NCBI GenBank assembly: GCA_947624385.1
Contig: CANQJZ010000015.1
Span: 1-46,389, forward strand
DNA: 46,389 nt
Source: an uncultured Oscillospiraceae bacterium
GTDB taxonomy: Bacteria > Bacillota > Clostridia > Oscillospirales > Oscillospiraceae
Reading direction: 5' to 3'
The notes under the pieces are model-generated. The model did not search any database and had not been told where the DNA came from. It saw only the letters and a program-made list of their open reading frames with translations. Below are positions 23,828 through 33,434 of the stretch, one piece after another (the stretch's first letter is position 1; each line of letters opens with the position of its first letter). The position numbers and the translations under genes are program-made.

Positions 23828-26428
23828 TTACTGCACGGCGTATCCCACGGCCGGGACACGTACGCCGTCCACCGTCACCGGCTCGGCGTTGTAGTTGACG
23901 AAAATGGCGGTGCCATTGCTGTAGACCGTCTTGCGCACGCCCTCGTCCACGATCTCATGGGAGAGCATGCGCGCTCCCGTCACCGGGCTCAAAACGTCCG
24001 CCAGCTCGGAATAGACTTCCACCGCCGTGTCCTTCCAGGTGTTGAAGCAGGTGCTGTAGAACCGGTTCACGCCGGAATATTTCATCTCGGAGGTCTCTTT
24101 CCAGGTGAACAGGAAGTGAGGCGCCGCGCCGTACTCGATCATGGTCAGAAGCCGCTCCCGGGCGTCGGCCGCGTCGTTCAGGTTGTAGGCGGAGCCGCAG
24201 TAGTCGATGCAGCCGTGGACGATCATCTCGTACAGGGGGATATTCTCGTCCACGATCACGTACTCGTTGTCGCTCAGGGGCAGGTCGGTGATGTCGTCCG
24301 CCGCGGCCCAGGCGTAGTCGTTGGCCTTGTTGACCATCACGTTCTTGCCCGTGGCGTCCAGCTTATTAAGCTGGCCCTTCACCACGTCAAGAGCCTGCTC
24401 CCGCTCGATCATCTCGCTGCGCTTTTTGTCCGAATGGACCTCGCTGCCCAGGTCGCGCAGAGACATGCCGTCCACGCTCAGATCGGCAAAGCGGTCGGCA
24501 AATTCGTCCACATAGCGGACCAGGAACTTGGGGGAGATCAGGTCGTACATGGTCTCCGAATAGCCCAGACTGGAGGTCTGGCGCAGGGTGGTGGGGTTGA
24601 CCACGCCAAAGTCGGCCACATAGCCGCTGCCGTAGTACTTGGCGCTCTCCGCCTGGTAGTTGTAGCGCTTGCTGATCTCCGTCACCTGCTGGAAGGCCAC
24701 GTCGGCGTAAACGCTGCCGCCGTTGGCGGTGACCAGAGCGTTCAGGTCCTCCAGGCCGCTCTTGCCGCCCAGCTTCCGGGGGACCTTGATCCTGTCGGCC
24801 ACGTCGTGGTAGTACCCGCCGTTGAACCAGCCCTGCAGGTTCATGACCTGTTCGTTGATACCGGCCTGGGCCAGCTCGTCGGAGATGGTGCCGGCCTGGT
24901 CAAAGGTGGTCATGGCCGTCAGGCCCATGTACTGCTTGCCCAGGATAAACTCACGCATTTTTACGCCGGAGAGCACGTCGTAATAGAACTTCAGCGGCGC
25001 TGACTCGGTCTTCTCCGTGAGCACGCCCTCGGCGATGAGCCGGTCGCGGTAGTAGTTGGCGATGCCGGAATAGCCCTGGTGGTCCTCGTCCAGGAAGGTG
25101 TACCGCACGGTCAGGTTCCGGTCGTAGGGCGTGGGCTCCACGATGGGCAGGGACGCCTCGTTGCCGGTGCTGCCGAACATCTCAAGGGTCTCGCTGCCCC
25201 GGACGATGAAGGTGGCGTAGGCGTTATTGTAGCTGTTCACGCGGCCGGAGACGCCGGCGTTCACAGAGGCAAGGGACGCGCCGTCCTCGATGGTGGCAAG
25301 GACGGTGGAGTCGGCTTTGCACATACCGAACAGGCCCATGCGTGCGTCGTTGGACAGCTCCATCACCGTGTAGTCCGCCGCCAGCATGTCGATGCCGTAG
25401 ACGAATTGGGAATAGGCGCCGGCGGTGGTCTTGCCGTTGTTGAAGTAGATGAGCGAGCCGTCCCCGTTGGGGACAACGATATAGCCCTGCTCGTCGGTCC
25501 CGGCCGCGTTGAAGCCGTACAGAAGCTGGATGGAGTAGATGGAAGCGCCGCCGTTTTCCTCCAGAGCGCAGGTGGGCACGGACACGTCCACGTGGTCGTC
25601 CTCCAGCCGGTATTCCAGGGAGACCTTAAAGGAGATGGGCACGTTGACCTGGGTCCCGGCCAGGGCCATCTGCTCCACGTAGTCGTCCTCCGTGAAACCC
25701 ACGCTCTCCAGCGTGGTCTGGATGCGGCCCAGGGCGATGCGGTTATTGCGCACGGTCTTTAAAAGCTGGCGCATGCCGGCCACGTCCGAGGTGGTGGAGT
25801 AGTACCGGCCAAAGGCGGCCGCCTCGTCCTCCCCCAGCTGGGCCATGATCTCGTCGTACTTCTCCTGAGACATGTACTGGGGCACGATGCCGGCGGAGTC
25901 GGAGAAGTCGCCCATCTCGTAGATGACGCGCACGCCGTTTTCGATGGACTCATACTCGACCTGCCCCTTGTCCACGGACATGGACCAGCAGTCGTACACG
26001 CCGGAGGTACGGGAGGCGTTGTAGTAGTTGAGGATGACGGGGGAGCGCAGGTAGTCCTTGTTGACGTTGTTGGCAAGGGGGTCGTCCTCCGCCGCGGGAG
26101 GTACGGCGTAGGTCACCACGCCGCTGCGCTTGTCAAGGATGGCCACGTCCGTGGTGTCCTTGTTCAGGTACAGGGCCAGCGCGTCGCTCTCGCTTATAAG
26201 GGCATAGGACCTGTTTTCCTCCAGCTTCTCGCCGGAGAGATCCAGCTCCCCGCCCTGCTCGTATTCATAGGCGGTCAGATAGTCCTGGTAGTCCCGGAAA
26301 AAGGTGTAATGGGTCAGGTAATAGGCCAGGTAACTCAGGCCAGCCACCACGCCCACGGCCACGATGGCGTATAACAGCTTTCTGCCCAGGCTCAGGCGCG
26401 TTCTCTTTTTCGTCTTTTTCGTCTTCAT
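23828..26428 (-). CDS. DUF5696 membrane-anchored protein, putative glycosidase
   Basis: 866 residues. A basic N-terminus and one membrane helix (about 15-38) anchor it with the bulk outside. A beta-rich region (about 90-460) leads into a segment with (beta/alpha)8-barrel character: APLKFYYDVLSGV, ELAQAGINEQVMNLQGWFNG, GGSVYADVAFQQV, YVADFGVVNP, DLSVDGMSLRDLGSE, KNVMVNKANDYAWAA and EYVIVDENIPLYEM. The C-terminal ~70 residues resemble the beta-domain that ends many glycosidases (VFVNYNAEPVTVDGVRVPAVGYAVQ-like). I recognise the family as DUF5696. Catalysis is inferred; acidic candidates lie in SVDGMSLRD and VIVDENIP. It is flanked by YIP1 and permease genes. Confidence 0.72.
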   Translation of the reverse strand: MKTKKTKKRTRLSLGRKLLYAIVAVGVVAGLSYLAYYLTHYTFFRDYQDYLTAYEYEQGGELDLSGEKLEENRSYALISESDALALYLNKDTTDVAILDKRSGVVTYAVPPAAEDDPLANNVNKDYLRSPVILNYYNASRTSGVYDCWSMSVDKGQVEYESIENGVRVIYEMGDFSDSAGIVPQYMSQEKYDEIMAQLGEDEAAAFGRYYSTTSDVAGMRQLLKTVRNNRIALGRIQTTLESVGFTEDDYVEQMALAGTQVNVPISFKVSLEYRLEDDHVDVSVPTCALEENGGASIYSIQLLYGFNAAGTDEQGYIVVPNGDGSLIYFNNGKTTAGAYSQFVYGIDMLAADYTVMELSNDARMGLFGMCKADSTVLATIEDGASLASVNAGVSGRVNSYNNAYATFIVRGSETLEMFGSTGNEASLPIVEPTPYDRNLTVRYTFLDEDHQGYSGIANYYRDRLIAEGVLTEKTESAPLKFYYDVLSGVKMREFILGKQYMGLTAMTTFDQAGTISDELAQAGINEQVMNLQGWFNGGYYHDVADRIKVPRKLGGKSGLEDLNALVTANGGSVYADVAFQQVTEISKRYNYQAESAKYYGSGYVADFGVVNPTTLRQTSSLGYSETMYDLISPKFLVRYVDEFADRFADLSVDGMSLRDLGSEVHSDKKRSEMIEREQALDVVKGQLNKLDATGKNVMVNKANDYAWAAADDITDLPLSDNEYVIVDENIPLYEMIVHGCIDYCGSAYNLNDAADARERLLTMIEYGAAPHFLFTWKETSEMKYSGVNRFYSTCFNTWKDTAVEVYSELADVLSPVTGARMLSHEIVDEGVRKTVYSNGTAIFVNYNAEPVTVDGVRVPAVGYAVQ

Positions 26429-26438
26429 TGCCCGGCCC

Positions 26439-27071
26439 TCACATTCTGAACACCAGCTCGGTGTAGATCGAGCGGAAGAAGTTGTATACCTGTCCGATCA
26501 GGTCAATGAGCAGAAGGCTGACGAAAAGGATGAACAGGATCGCCACAAAGGTCAGAAACAGGGTTATCAGCGTCTTGCCCATGGTGTAGTCGTGGACCTG
26601 GCGGATGCCAAGGAGCATGACCACCACCGCGTAGGCCACCCCAAGGCCGATGATCAGGTAGTAGAAAGCCCCTTCCTCAACCGTGATGAACTGGCTGAAA
26701 AGCGTGGCCAGCAGCAGGGCCGGTATCATGGGCGCGCAGCCGTAGCCAATGGCGATGGCGATGTCCTTCATCCGCCCGCTGCCGTTCATGAGGCAGGTGA
26801 TGGACCAGTTGCCCACGCACAGCAGACCGTACAGCAGCAGCACACCGGACAGCTCCTGCAAACTGTCCACCGTGGCCGGCTCTACGTCGTTGACGATGAA
26901 GCTGGCGCTGATGCGGTTGACGGAGAAGCACAGGGAGAAGCAGATCACCAGCAGCACCGCCAGAGGCACGCTGCCCCGGTCCTGGTGGCGTATCCAGTAA
27001 AAGCCGTCAACGGGGTGACTGATGGTATAGAGAAGGTATTGCCACTTGTCTTTTCCAAACGCCGCCTTCAT
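26439..27071 (-). CDS. YIP1-family membrane protein
   Basis: 210 residues with about five hydrophobic helices and the YIP1 texture: short N-terminal amphipathic part (HPVDGFYWIRHQDRGS), helices around 30-50, 75-95, 110-130, 145-165 and 175-200, and small/polar CLMNGSG between them. Function unknown; in Firmicutes it is found with DUF5696 and sugar permeases. The start overlaps the end of the NHL/TPR gene (ATGA), and its stop is 10 bases from DUF5696, so the three are translated together. Confidence 0.75.
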   Translation of the reverse strand: MKAAFGKDKWQYLLYTISHPVDGFYWIRHQDRGSVPLAVLLVICFSLCFSVNRISASFIVNDVEPATVDSLQELSGVLLLYGLLCVGNWSITCLMNGSGRMKDIAIAIGYGCAPMIPALLLATLFSQFITVEEGAFYYLIIGLGVAYAVVVMLLGIRQVHDYTMGKTLITLFLTFVAILFILFVSLLLIDLIGQVYNFFRSIYTELVFRM

Positions 27072-28549
27072 CCCTGCTCCCCTCCTTTCTTCGCCGCTTT
27101 TTTGTTCCGGGTCCGCTTACGGACCTGCGCCGCCGCCAGGATGACCACCAGCGCCACGCCCGCGATGGTGAGCGCCTGGCCCAGGTGATCCCGCAATATC
27201 TCGCTGCGGTAGCGCTTGAAGGCCACGGAATAGTAGTCCCGGTTCATGCCCAGCTTCAGGTATTTCATGGCCGTCTTATTGTCCCCGGCGGAGAGGTAGG
27301 CCTTGCCGATGCCGGAGCAGGCAAGCTCGTTGTTCTCGTCCAGCTCCAGCACCCGCTCCCATAAGGGCACGGCCAGGGCCTCGTCCCCGTCGTAGCGCAG
27401 GGCTACTGCCTGGTTGATGAGGCTGCCGTATTCCGTGGGGGCGAAGCGGTATATCTCCGCACGGGTGGCGTCCAGCACCAGAAGCTCGCCGTTCCACTGC
27501 TCCACCGCCACGGGGGTGGTGAAGGTGCCCTCCTGGGTGCCAAGGCCGCCAAAGATGTAGAGCAAATTGCCCTCGTGGTCGTAGGTGAATATCCGGCCGC
27601 GCTTGCGGTCCAGCAGAGAGAAGATGCCCTCCCCCCGGTAGACAACGTCGGTGATCTGGCTGGGGCCGGCATAGGCGCCGGAGCCGCTGGTCCACAGGTC
27701 GCCGCCCACGTCCTCGTTGCGGCCCTTCTTGATAACGTCCTCGCCCCGGGGATTTAAACGGCGCACGCCCTGCTTGCCGGCCTCGTCGATGTTGGTGGCG
27801 TAGACAAAGCCGCTCTCGTCGATGTCCATGCCGGTAAACTCCGTGGCGATGTACAGGGTCTGGTTCTGCCGCTCCTCTTTGGTGGCTATCTTTTTCCAGA
27901 ACTTCTCCCACAGGGAGAGGGACACGTTGATGGTGCCGAAGAAGCCGGAAAACTGGCCGTCCGTCTCAAAGACAAGAATGCCCTGGAACATGTTCTGGGC
28001 GATGCAGTAGATACGGTCGGCGTAGTCCACGGAGACCTTCAGGGGCTTGAACACGAATCCCGCGGGCAGCACGTCCGACTGTGGGTCCCGGACGATGCGG
28101 TCCAGGGTGCCGTCCAGCTCCAGGACCACGATGCGCTGGTTTTCCCTGTCGGCCACGTAGAGCTGCTCGTTCTCCGACACGCACACGCCGGTGGGGGCGT
28201 TGAAGGTGTCCTGCTCGCCGTCGTTTTCAAAGGAGTCGATGATGCGCTCCACCCGGCGGCCGGTGCCGTCCACCACCACGATCCGGTTGTGGCCGGTGTC
28301 GGCCACGTACAGGTCGCCGTTGGGGGCCACGCAGATATCCTGAGGGCTGGCAAAGGCGCCGCAGTTCAGGCTCACGCCGGAAATGGCCCCGTCTGGTACG
28401 TATGGCGCCGGGATACGGACGATGTTCTCCCAATAGTCGTAGTTGTAGGTGTCGTAGGGCACGTCGTCCGCCAGGGCCAGCACCGGCAAACCCGTGACCA
28501 GCAGCACCAGCGCCAGAAACAGCGCGGAGAGCTTTTTCAGAAATTTCAT
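27068..28549 (-). CDS. Secreted NHL beta-propeller / TPR membrane protein
   Basis: 493 residues with AAGGAGG before the ATG. The signal peptide ends near ALADDVP. NHL-type propeller blades follow (about 60-350): FASPQDICVAPNGDLYVADT, FNAPTGVCVSENEQLYVADR, FTGMDIDESGFVYATNIDEA and FTTPVAVEQWNGELLVLDA. A TPR-like helical region (about 375-445; AVPLWERVLELDENNELACS) and a C-terminal membrane helix (LTIAGVALVVILAAAQV) with a basic tail end the protein. It would display a propeller outside the cell, anchored at the C-terminus. No enzymatic residues are recognised. The conserved neighbourhood suggests a scaffold for the transporter complex. Confidence 0.78.
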   Translation of the reverse strand: MKFLKKLSALFLALVLLVTGLPVLALADDVPYDTYNYDYWENIVRIPAPYVPDGAISGVSLNCGAFASPQDICVAPNGDLYVADTGHNRIVVVDGTGRRVERIIDSFENDGEQDTFNAPTGVCVSENEQLYVADRENQRIVVLELDGTLDRIVRDPQSDVLPAGFVFKPLKVSVDYADRIYCIAQNMFQGILVFETDGQFSGFFGTINVSLSLWEKFWKKIATKEERQNQTLYIATEFTGMDIDESGFVYATNIDEAGKQGVRRLNPRGEDVIKKGRNEDVGGDLWTSGSGAYAGPSQITDVVYRGEGIFSLLDRKRGRIFTYDHEGNLLYIFGGLGTQEGTFTTPVAVEQWNGELLVLDATRAEIYRFAPTEYGSLINQAVALRYDGDEALAVPLWERVLELDENNELACSGIGKAYLSAGDNKTAMKYLKLGMNRDYYSVAFKRYRSEILRDHLGQALTIAGVALVVILAAAQVRKRTRNKKAAKKGGEQG

Positions 28550-28562
28550 CGCACGGCCCTCC

Positions 28563-29444
28563 TTATTCCTTCATGCCGGAGGTGGTCATGGTCTCCAGCA
28601 CGTTGCTCTGGCAAATGAGGAAGAAGATGATGGGGATCGCCGCGATGATGAACGTCACCGCCGCGCTGGCGCCGGCCCGGGCCGTGCCGCCAGCGGCGAT
28701 CTGCTGCAGGGAGTATTGCAGGGGCTTGAGCTCCTCGTCCCGCAGGAACATGTAGCCCGTGTTGCCCCACATCTGCTGAAACTGGAAGATGGCCAGCGTC
28801 AGCCAGGCGGGCTTGACGTTGGGCATGACGATGCGGAAAAACACCCGGAACTCCCCCGCCCCGTCCAGCCGGGCGGATTCCATGAGGGCGTTGGGAAGCT
28901 GGTCCATGAACTGCTTCATCAGGTAAAGGCCCATGCCGAAGGAGCACGCGGGCAGGATAAGGGCCCAATAGGTGTTGTTGATGTGCAGCCAGGAGATGAT
29001 CATGTAGTTGGGTATCTGGGTGACCGTCCAGGAGAACATCATGGACAGGACCACCATGCTGAACAGCAGGTTCTTGCCCTTGAACTCGTGCTTGGACAGG
29101 GGATACGCGGCCATAGAGGCCAGTATCACGTGGCCCACCGTGCCGCCGACGGTGATGATGACCGTGTTGAGCACGTACCGGGAGAATGGCACCCAGGAGG
29201 AGTTCATGGCCACGAACAGGTCCACGAAGTTGTTCAGGGTGGGGTTGCGCACGAACAGCTTGGGCGGGTACTGGAAAAGTTCGTCCAGAGGCTTCAGGGC
29301 GTTGTTGACGATCATGACCAGAGGCACGGCCATTAAAACGCCGAAAATGCCCATGAGGAAAAACAGCAGCGCGTTACCAGCGGGCGAACGGTTCAGCTTG
29401 CGGTTTTTCCGGTGGCGGAACAGGTGGCGAAGCTTCTTTTTCAT
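28563..29444 (-). CDS. Sugar ABC permease (MalG-like)
   Basis: 293 residues, six membrane helices, EAA loop LMESARLDGAGEFRVFFRIVMPNVKP. The start lies one base after the stop of the MalF-like permease gene. With the 1009-residue solute-binding protein it forms the first transporter of the cluster. Confidence 0.92.
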   Translation of the reverse strand: MKKKLRHLFRHRKNRKLNRSPAGNALLFFLMGIFGVLMAVPLVMIVNNALKPLDELFQYPPKLFVRNPTLNNFVDLFVAMNSSWVPFSRYVLNTVIITVGGTVGHVILASMAAYPLSKHEFKGKNLLFSMVVLSMMFSWTVTQIPNYMIISWLHINNTYWALILPACSFGMGLYLMKQFMDQLPNALMESARLDGAGEFRVFFRIVMPNVKPAWLTLAIFQFQQMWGNTGYMFLRDEELKPLQYSLQQIAAGGTARAGASAAVTFIIAAIPIIFFLICQSNVLETMTTSGMKE

Positions 29445-29445
29445 C

Positions 29446-30399
29446 TCACTCGCCCACCCTTCTGAGCAGCCGCTGCACCAGTTTGTTGGTGCCCACCATC
29501 AACAGGAATAGTATCGTAGCGATGGCAGAGGCGTAGCCCATCTCAAATCGTACCGTGCCGTAATCCAGCAGGTGTGTGACCACCGTGGAGCCGGCGTAGT
29601 TCACCGACGGGTTGCCGGCCAATTGTATGGAGATGTCCGCGATGGCGAAGGACTGGGTTATCTGCATCACCGCGCCAAACATCAACTGGGGCTTCATGGC
29701 CGGCAGGGTGATGAACCAAAGCTCCTGCCAGCGGTTTTTGATGCCGTCCAATGCGCCGGCCTCGTAAAGGCTCTTGTCCACGGTCTGCAGGCCGGCGATG
29801 AAGGAGAGAAAGCCCGTGCCAAGGCTCAGCCAAAGCTGCACCACGATCAGAAGGGGCAGGACATATTTCTCCGTCTTCATCCAGATGATGGCCTCGTTGA
29901 TGATGTCCCACTTCAAAAGAAGGCCGTTTAAGTAGCCATACCGGTCGCCGGTCAGGATGATCTGCCAGATCATGTAGGCGTTGCCGCAGATGGACGGGGC
30001 GTAAAAAATCAGGGTCAGGAATGCCCGGAGCTTGCCTTTGAACTCGTTGATGACCCAGGCGAACAGCAGGCACATGAGATAGCTCACCGGGCCGGTTATC
30101 ACGGCGAAAAGCAGGGTGTTTTTCAGCGCCACGATGAACAGGTCGTCGTTGACCAGCAGGCGGATGTAGTTGGTCCAGCCCACGAAATGGGGCCATTCCA
30201 GCATGTTGAAGTCCGTGAAGCTGAGCACGATGGACGCCAGCACCGGCAAAACGGTGAACAGGGTGAACAGGATAAAATAAGGCGCCAGCATGAGGTAAAT
30301 GGCGGTGTGACCGCTCAGGCGCTTGCGCCGGGCGGAAAGCCGCGGGCCGTCCGCGCCGGTCATGAGCCGGGGCCTTTCCAGCTGTTTCACTTCATTCAC
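29446..30399 (-). CDS. Sugar ABC permease (MalF-like)
   Basis: 317 residues. GTG at 30399 is preferred because GGGAGG lies 8 bases upstream; an ATG nine bases earlier is only 2 bases from that site. Six membrane helices, a 'YLMLAPYFILFTLFTVLPV' first helix and the EAA loop LYEAGALDGIKNRWQELWFITLPAMKP are typical of UgpA/LplB-like permeases. It overlaps the end of the solute-binding protein gene by 8 bases. Confidence 0.9.
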   Translation of the reverse strand: MNEVKQLERPRLMTGADGPRLSARRKRLSGHTAIYLMLAPYFILFTLFTVLPVLASIVLSFTDFNMLEWPHFVGWTNYIRLLVNDDLFIVALKNTLLFAVITGPVSYLMCLLFAWVINEFKGKLRAFLTLIFYAPSICGNAYMIWQIILTGDRYGYLNGLLLKWDIINEAIIWMKTEKYVLPLLIVVQLWLSLGTGFLSFIAGLQTVDKSLYEAGALDGIKNRWQELWFITLPAMKPQLMFGAVMQITQSFAIADISIQLAGNPSVNYAGSTVVTHLLDYGTVRFEMGYASAIATILFLLMVGTNKLVQRLLRRVGE

Positions 30400-33300
30400 T
30401 GTCATCACCTCCCTGCTTGCTTATCAAACCGAACTCGTCCCACTTGTATTGCAGCTCCATGTCGATGAGCACCACCTTGTCCATCAGCTCCTCACGGGGC
30501 GAGGCAAAGTCCGTGTCGGTGGTCACGGTGTAGAAGGCGTTGTTCACGTTTCGCCAGGAGTAATAGCCGCCAGGCACCTGGGGGATGCCACGGACCCACT
30601 GGTACTGGTCCAGCAGGGCCTCCATGTCCGACGCCTTCCAGGCGATGTTGGCGAATGCCTCCATGTTGGCCGTGGGCACGCGCCCGGCCTCGCCCTGCAG
30701 GCTCTCCATCTCGTAGCCGAAGCTGGTCTGGGTCTCGGCGGAGGTCCACCACTTCAAAAACTCCCAGCACGCCTCCGGCTCTTTCGTCGCCGACATGATG
30801 AGGCTGGTCAGGCCCGTGGAGCCCACGGACCGGTCGATGGAGCCGTCCTCCATCTGTTTGCCCGGTACCGGGGCGATGCCCCAGAGGCCGTCGATGTCCG
30901 GCGCGGAGACCTGCAGGTTGTTATAAAGGGTATAGTCGCTGATGATGATGGGGCACTCGCCCGTGCGGAAGCGCTGCTCCACGCTGGTCTCCTTGTCCAG
31001 CTTGTAATCGGTGTAATACTCGCAGTATTGCTTGAAGGTGTTGACCGCTTCCTCCGAATCCAGGGCGGACTTGCTGCCTTCCTCGTTGTAATAAGCGCCG
31101 CCGTTCTGGTAAAGGAGCATGGCGAAGATCTGCTCGGAGGGCAGCATGCCGAACTCCATCTGGTTCTTGCTCAGAACGGTCATGGCGACCTTCACGTCGT
31201 CCCAGGTCTGGGGAACGTCCAGCCCCAGCTCCGCCAAGATATCTTTGCGGTAGAAGAGCATGGGGAAGGTCTGGGTCTCGGGCAGACCGTATGTCTTGCC
31301 ATAAAATTCCAGCTGCACCATGGCGCTGGGGGAGAAACGGGCCGCCACCTCGTCATAATCGTCGAACTGCCGCAGGTTCAGCACCGCGTTACGGATGCCG
31401 TAGTTGACAGCGGTGTCGTTGCCGGTGGTCAGCACCGCGCCGGCGATGCCGTTGGTGTTGGGCACCTGGATGGCCACGTCCGGGCCCTCGCCGGCCAGGG
31501 TGGCACGCAGGAGGGTGTTCATGTCCACCAGCTGCACGTTCACGTTGATGTTGGACTCCGGGGTGAAGGTGGAGTCGATGAGGGATTTGATGACGTTTGC
31601 CTGGTCACGGCCGGTGCCGATCCAGAGGGTGATGGCGGTGGCGTCCTCGCCGGAGCTCACGTCGCCGATCTGGTTATAGTCGATCACGAAGGAGTAGAAC
31701 AGCCGCTTCATCTCGTGCCACAATGACGGGAAGAAACCGGTGTTCTCCGTTCCCACTTTTTCGCCGGGGGAATAGACGTAGATGCGGTCCAGCTGCAGAG
31801 GCTGGTCGATGACCTGGGTGATCCAGGTGGCCGTGGCGCGCATGTTCACTTTATAGGCGCTGATGACCTCGGTGAAGCGCTCCTGGTCCTCGATGAGCTC
31901 CTCCAGCTGGTCGGACATGGTGATGAGCACGCTCTCTTTATCGCTGTTCTCGCCGATCAGGGCCCGCAGACGGGCGATGGCGTCGTCCAGCTCCGTCTTG
32001 ACCGCCTCCAGCTGGCCCTCCAGTTCGGGAAGAGACTGCTCGATCTCATAGTCCCGGTACTTGTCCGGGGATACGCCGGTGATGCGGATGACGCTGCGGT
32101 AGATGGCGTTCAGCTGGGTCACGCAGTCCTGCACAGAGCTGATGATGTCCGCGAACTTGCCCAGGACCACCTCCATGCGCAATGTGTGTTCCCCGGCTTC
32201 CAGGTAGAAGGCGTAGGGCTCCCCTTCGCTGTCGTGCAGCACGTCCTGCCGCCAGCCGGAGCCGTATGTAAAGCCGTAGTCCTCCATTTCCTCGAAGGGC
32301 ACCGCCCCGTCGATGGAGATGCGCCGGGAGACGTAAATGCCCTTGACGAAGTTCTGCTTGTCAAACAGGGCGATGTTGTAGTACCCGCTCTCGGCCACGG
32401 TGAAGGTCCACTCCATCCACTGGCCGTTCAGCCGCCAGGAGTTGCCGCCGATGGTGTTGTTCAAAAGGGCCCTGGGGCTGGCCGGATAGATGGCGGGCGA
32501 GCTCTGGTCCTGCTGGGCATAGAGCATCTGGGAGGATGTCTTGACCGCGTTCTCCGCCTCGATGCGGATCACCTGACCGGCGCTGTCGGTATATCCGGCG
32601 GCGTCCTGCTCCGCCTTCACGTCCGCGTAGGGTCTGGCGGAAGCCCGGTTGGAAAGGTTCACACGCCGCAGGAGCATGGGCTCCCGCAGACCCGTCAGGG
32701 TCAGGGTGTGCTCCCCCTCGGTCAGGTACAGGGCCAGAGGCGTGGTGATATAGCCCTGGCTGTCGTAGACGTAGCTCTCCACCCACTCGGGGGCCTCCGT
32801 CATGCCGGGTTTCAGGTCGTTGCCCTGGTTGTCCTGAGCCCAGGAGAGAAGCTGGACCCCATCGTCGCTGGTGTACGTCTCCCGCACGTCACAGGCCCAG
32901 ACACGCTGGAACTCCACCAGAGAGAGCTCCGAATAGGGCAAGGTCCCGTCCAGGAATACGCTGCGCTGGATGGCGGAGTTTTTGCCCGCCACCGGGTAGT
33001 ATTCCAGGGAGAGGTCGTAATAGCCCGCCTGCGGCACGTCAAAGGAAAACTCGATGAGGGAGTTTTCCGCCGTGAGCACGCTGTCGCCCTCCATGCCCTC
33101 AAAGTCCGAACGGATCTCGGGCTCGGCGGGCTGGTCGGCCTCTTCATAGCGGGTATAGCCGCCGGCGTCGATGGCTATCTCGCCGTCGGGCCGGTCGGCA
33201 GCGTCATGCTGGAGGACATAGTCCTTGTAGCCCAGCTTGTCGGCCGACACGGCGTAGGCGCTCACAAGCTCTTCAAAGCCGCTGCGGTCCAGCGCGTCCG

Positions 33301-33421
33301 CCGCCTCGTCCGGCGCCTCGTCGGCCCGGGCGAATACAGGCGCCGCCAGCGTAAGCGCCAGCACGGCCGCCATCGCGCCCGCCATATGCTTTGCCGTCTT
33401 CTTCCTGATCGTTTCCTTCAC
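30392..33421 (-). CDS. Giant solute-binding protein with N-terminal binding domains (1009 aa)
   Basis: GTG start behind GAAGGGG. The signal peptide ends near FARADE, with no lipobox. Two beta-sandwich domains resembling CBM6/35-type modules follow (about 100-260 and 290-430), with GYYDLSLEYYPVAGKNSAI and GYYNIALFDKQNFVKG. A helical, coiled-coil-like linker (about 440-530; DKYRDYEIEQSLPELEGQLE) links to a family-1 solute-binding domain (about 590-985) with LAGEGPDVAIQVPN and GKTYGLPETQTFPMLFYRKD. This is more than twice the size of a normal binding protein. The binding domains probably pre-capture glycan at the surface. How it is retained is unclear, since neither lipobox nor anchor is visible. 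Confidence 0.88.
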   Translation of the reverse strand: MKETIRKKTAKHMAGAMAAVLALTLAAPVFARADEAPDEAADALDRSGFEELVSAYAVSADKLGYKDYVLQHDAADRPDGEIAIDAGGYTRYEEADQPAEPEIRSDFEGMEGDSVLTAENSLIEFSFDVPQAGYYDLSLEYYPVAGKNSAIQRSVFLDGTLPYSELSLVEFQRVWACDVRETYTSDDGVQLLSWAQDNQGNDLKPGMTEAPEWVESYVYDSQGYITTPLALYLTEGEHTLTLTGLREPMLLRRVNLSNRASARPYADVKAEQDAAGYTDSAGQVIRIEAENAVKTSSQMLYAQQDQSSPAIYPASPRALLNNTIGGNSWRLNGQWMEWTFTVAESGYYNIALFDKQNFVKGIYVSRRISIDGAVPFEEMEDYGFTYGSGWRQDVLHDSEGEPYAFYLEAGEHTLRMEVVLGKFADIISSVQDCVTQLNAIYRSVIRITGVSPDKYRDYEIEQSLPELEGQLEAVKTELDDAIARLRALIGENSDKESVLITMSDQLEELIEDQERFTEVISAYKVNMRATATWITQVIDQPLQLDRIYVYSPGEKVGTENTGFFPSLWHEMKRLFYSFVIDYNQIGDVSSGEDATAITLWIGTGRDQANVIKSLIDSTFTPESNINVNVQLVDMNTLLRATLAGEGPDVAIQVPNTNGIAGAVLTTGNDTAVNYGIRNAVLNLRQFDDYDEVAARFSPSAMVQLEFYGKTYGLPETQTFPMLFYRKDILAELGLDVPQTWDDVKVAMTVLSKNQMEFGMLPSEQIFAMLLYQNGGAYYNEEGSKSALDSEEAVNTFKQYCEYYTDYKLDKETSVEQRFRTGECPIIISDYTLYNNLQVSAPDIDGLWGIAPVPGKQMEDGSIDRSVGSTGLTSLIMSATKEPEACWEFLKWWTSAETQTSFGYEMESLQGEAGRVPTANMEAFANIAWKASDMEALLDQYQWVRGIPQVPGGYYSWRNVNNAFYTVTTDTDFASPREELMDKVVLIDMELQYKWDEFGLISKQGGDDSE

Positions 33422-33434
33422 GCCCCTTCTTCTC

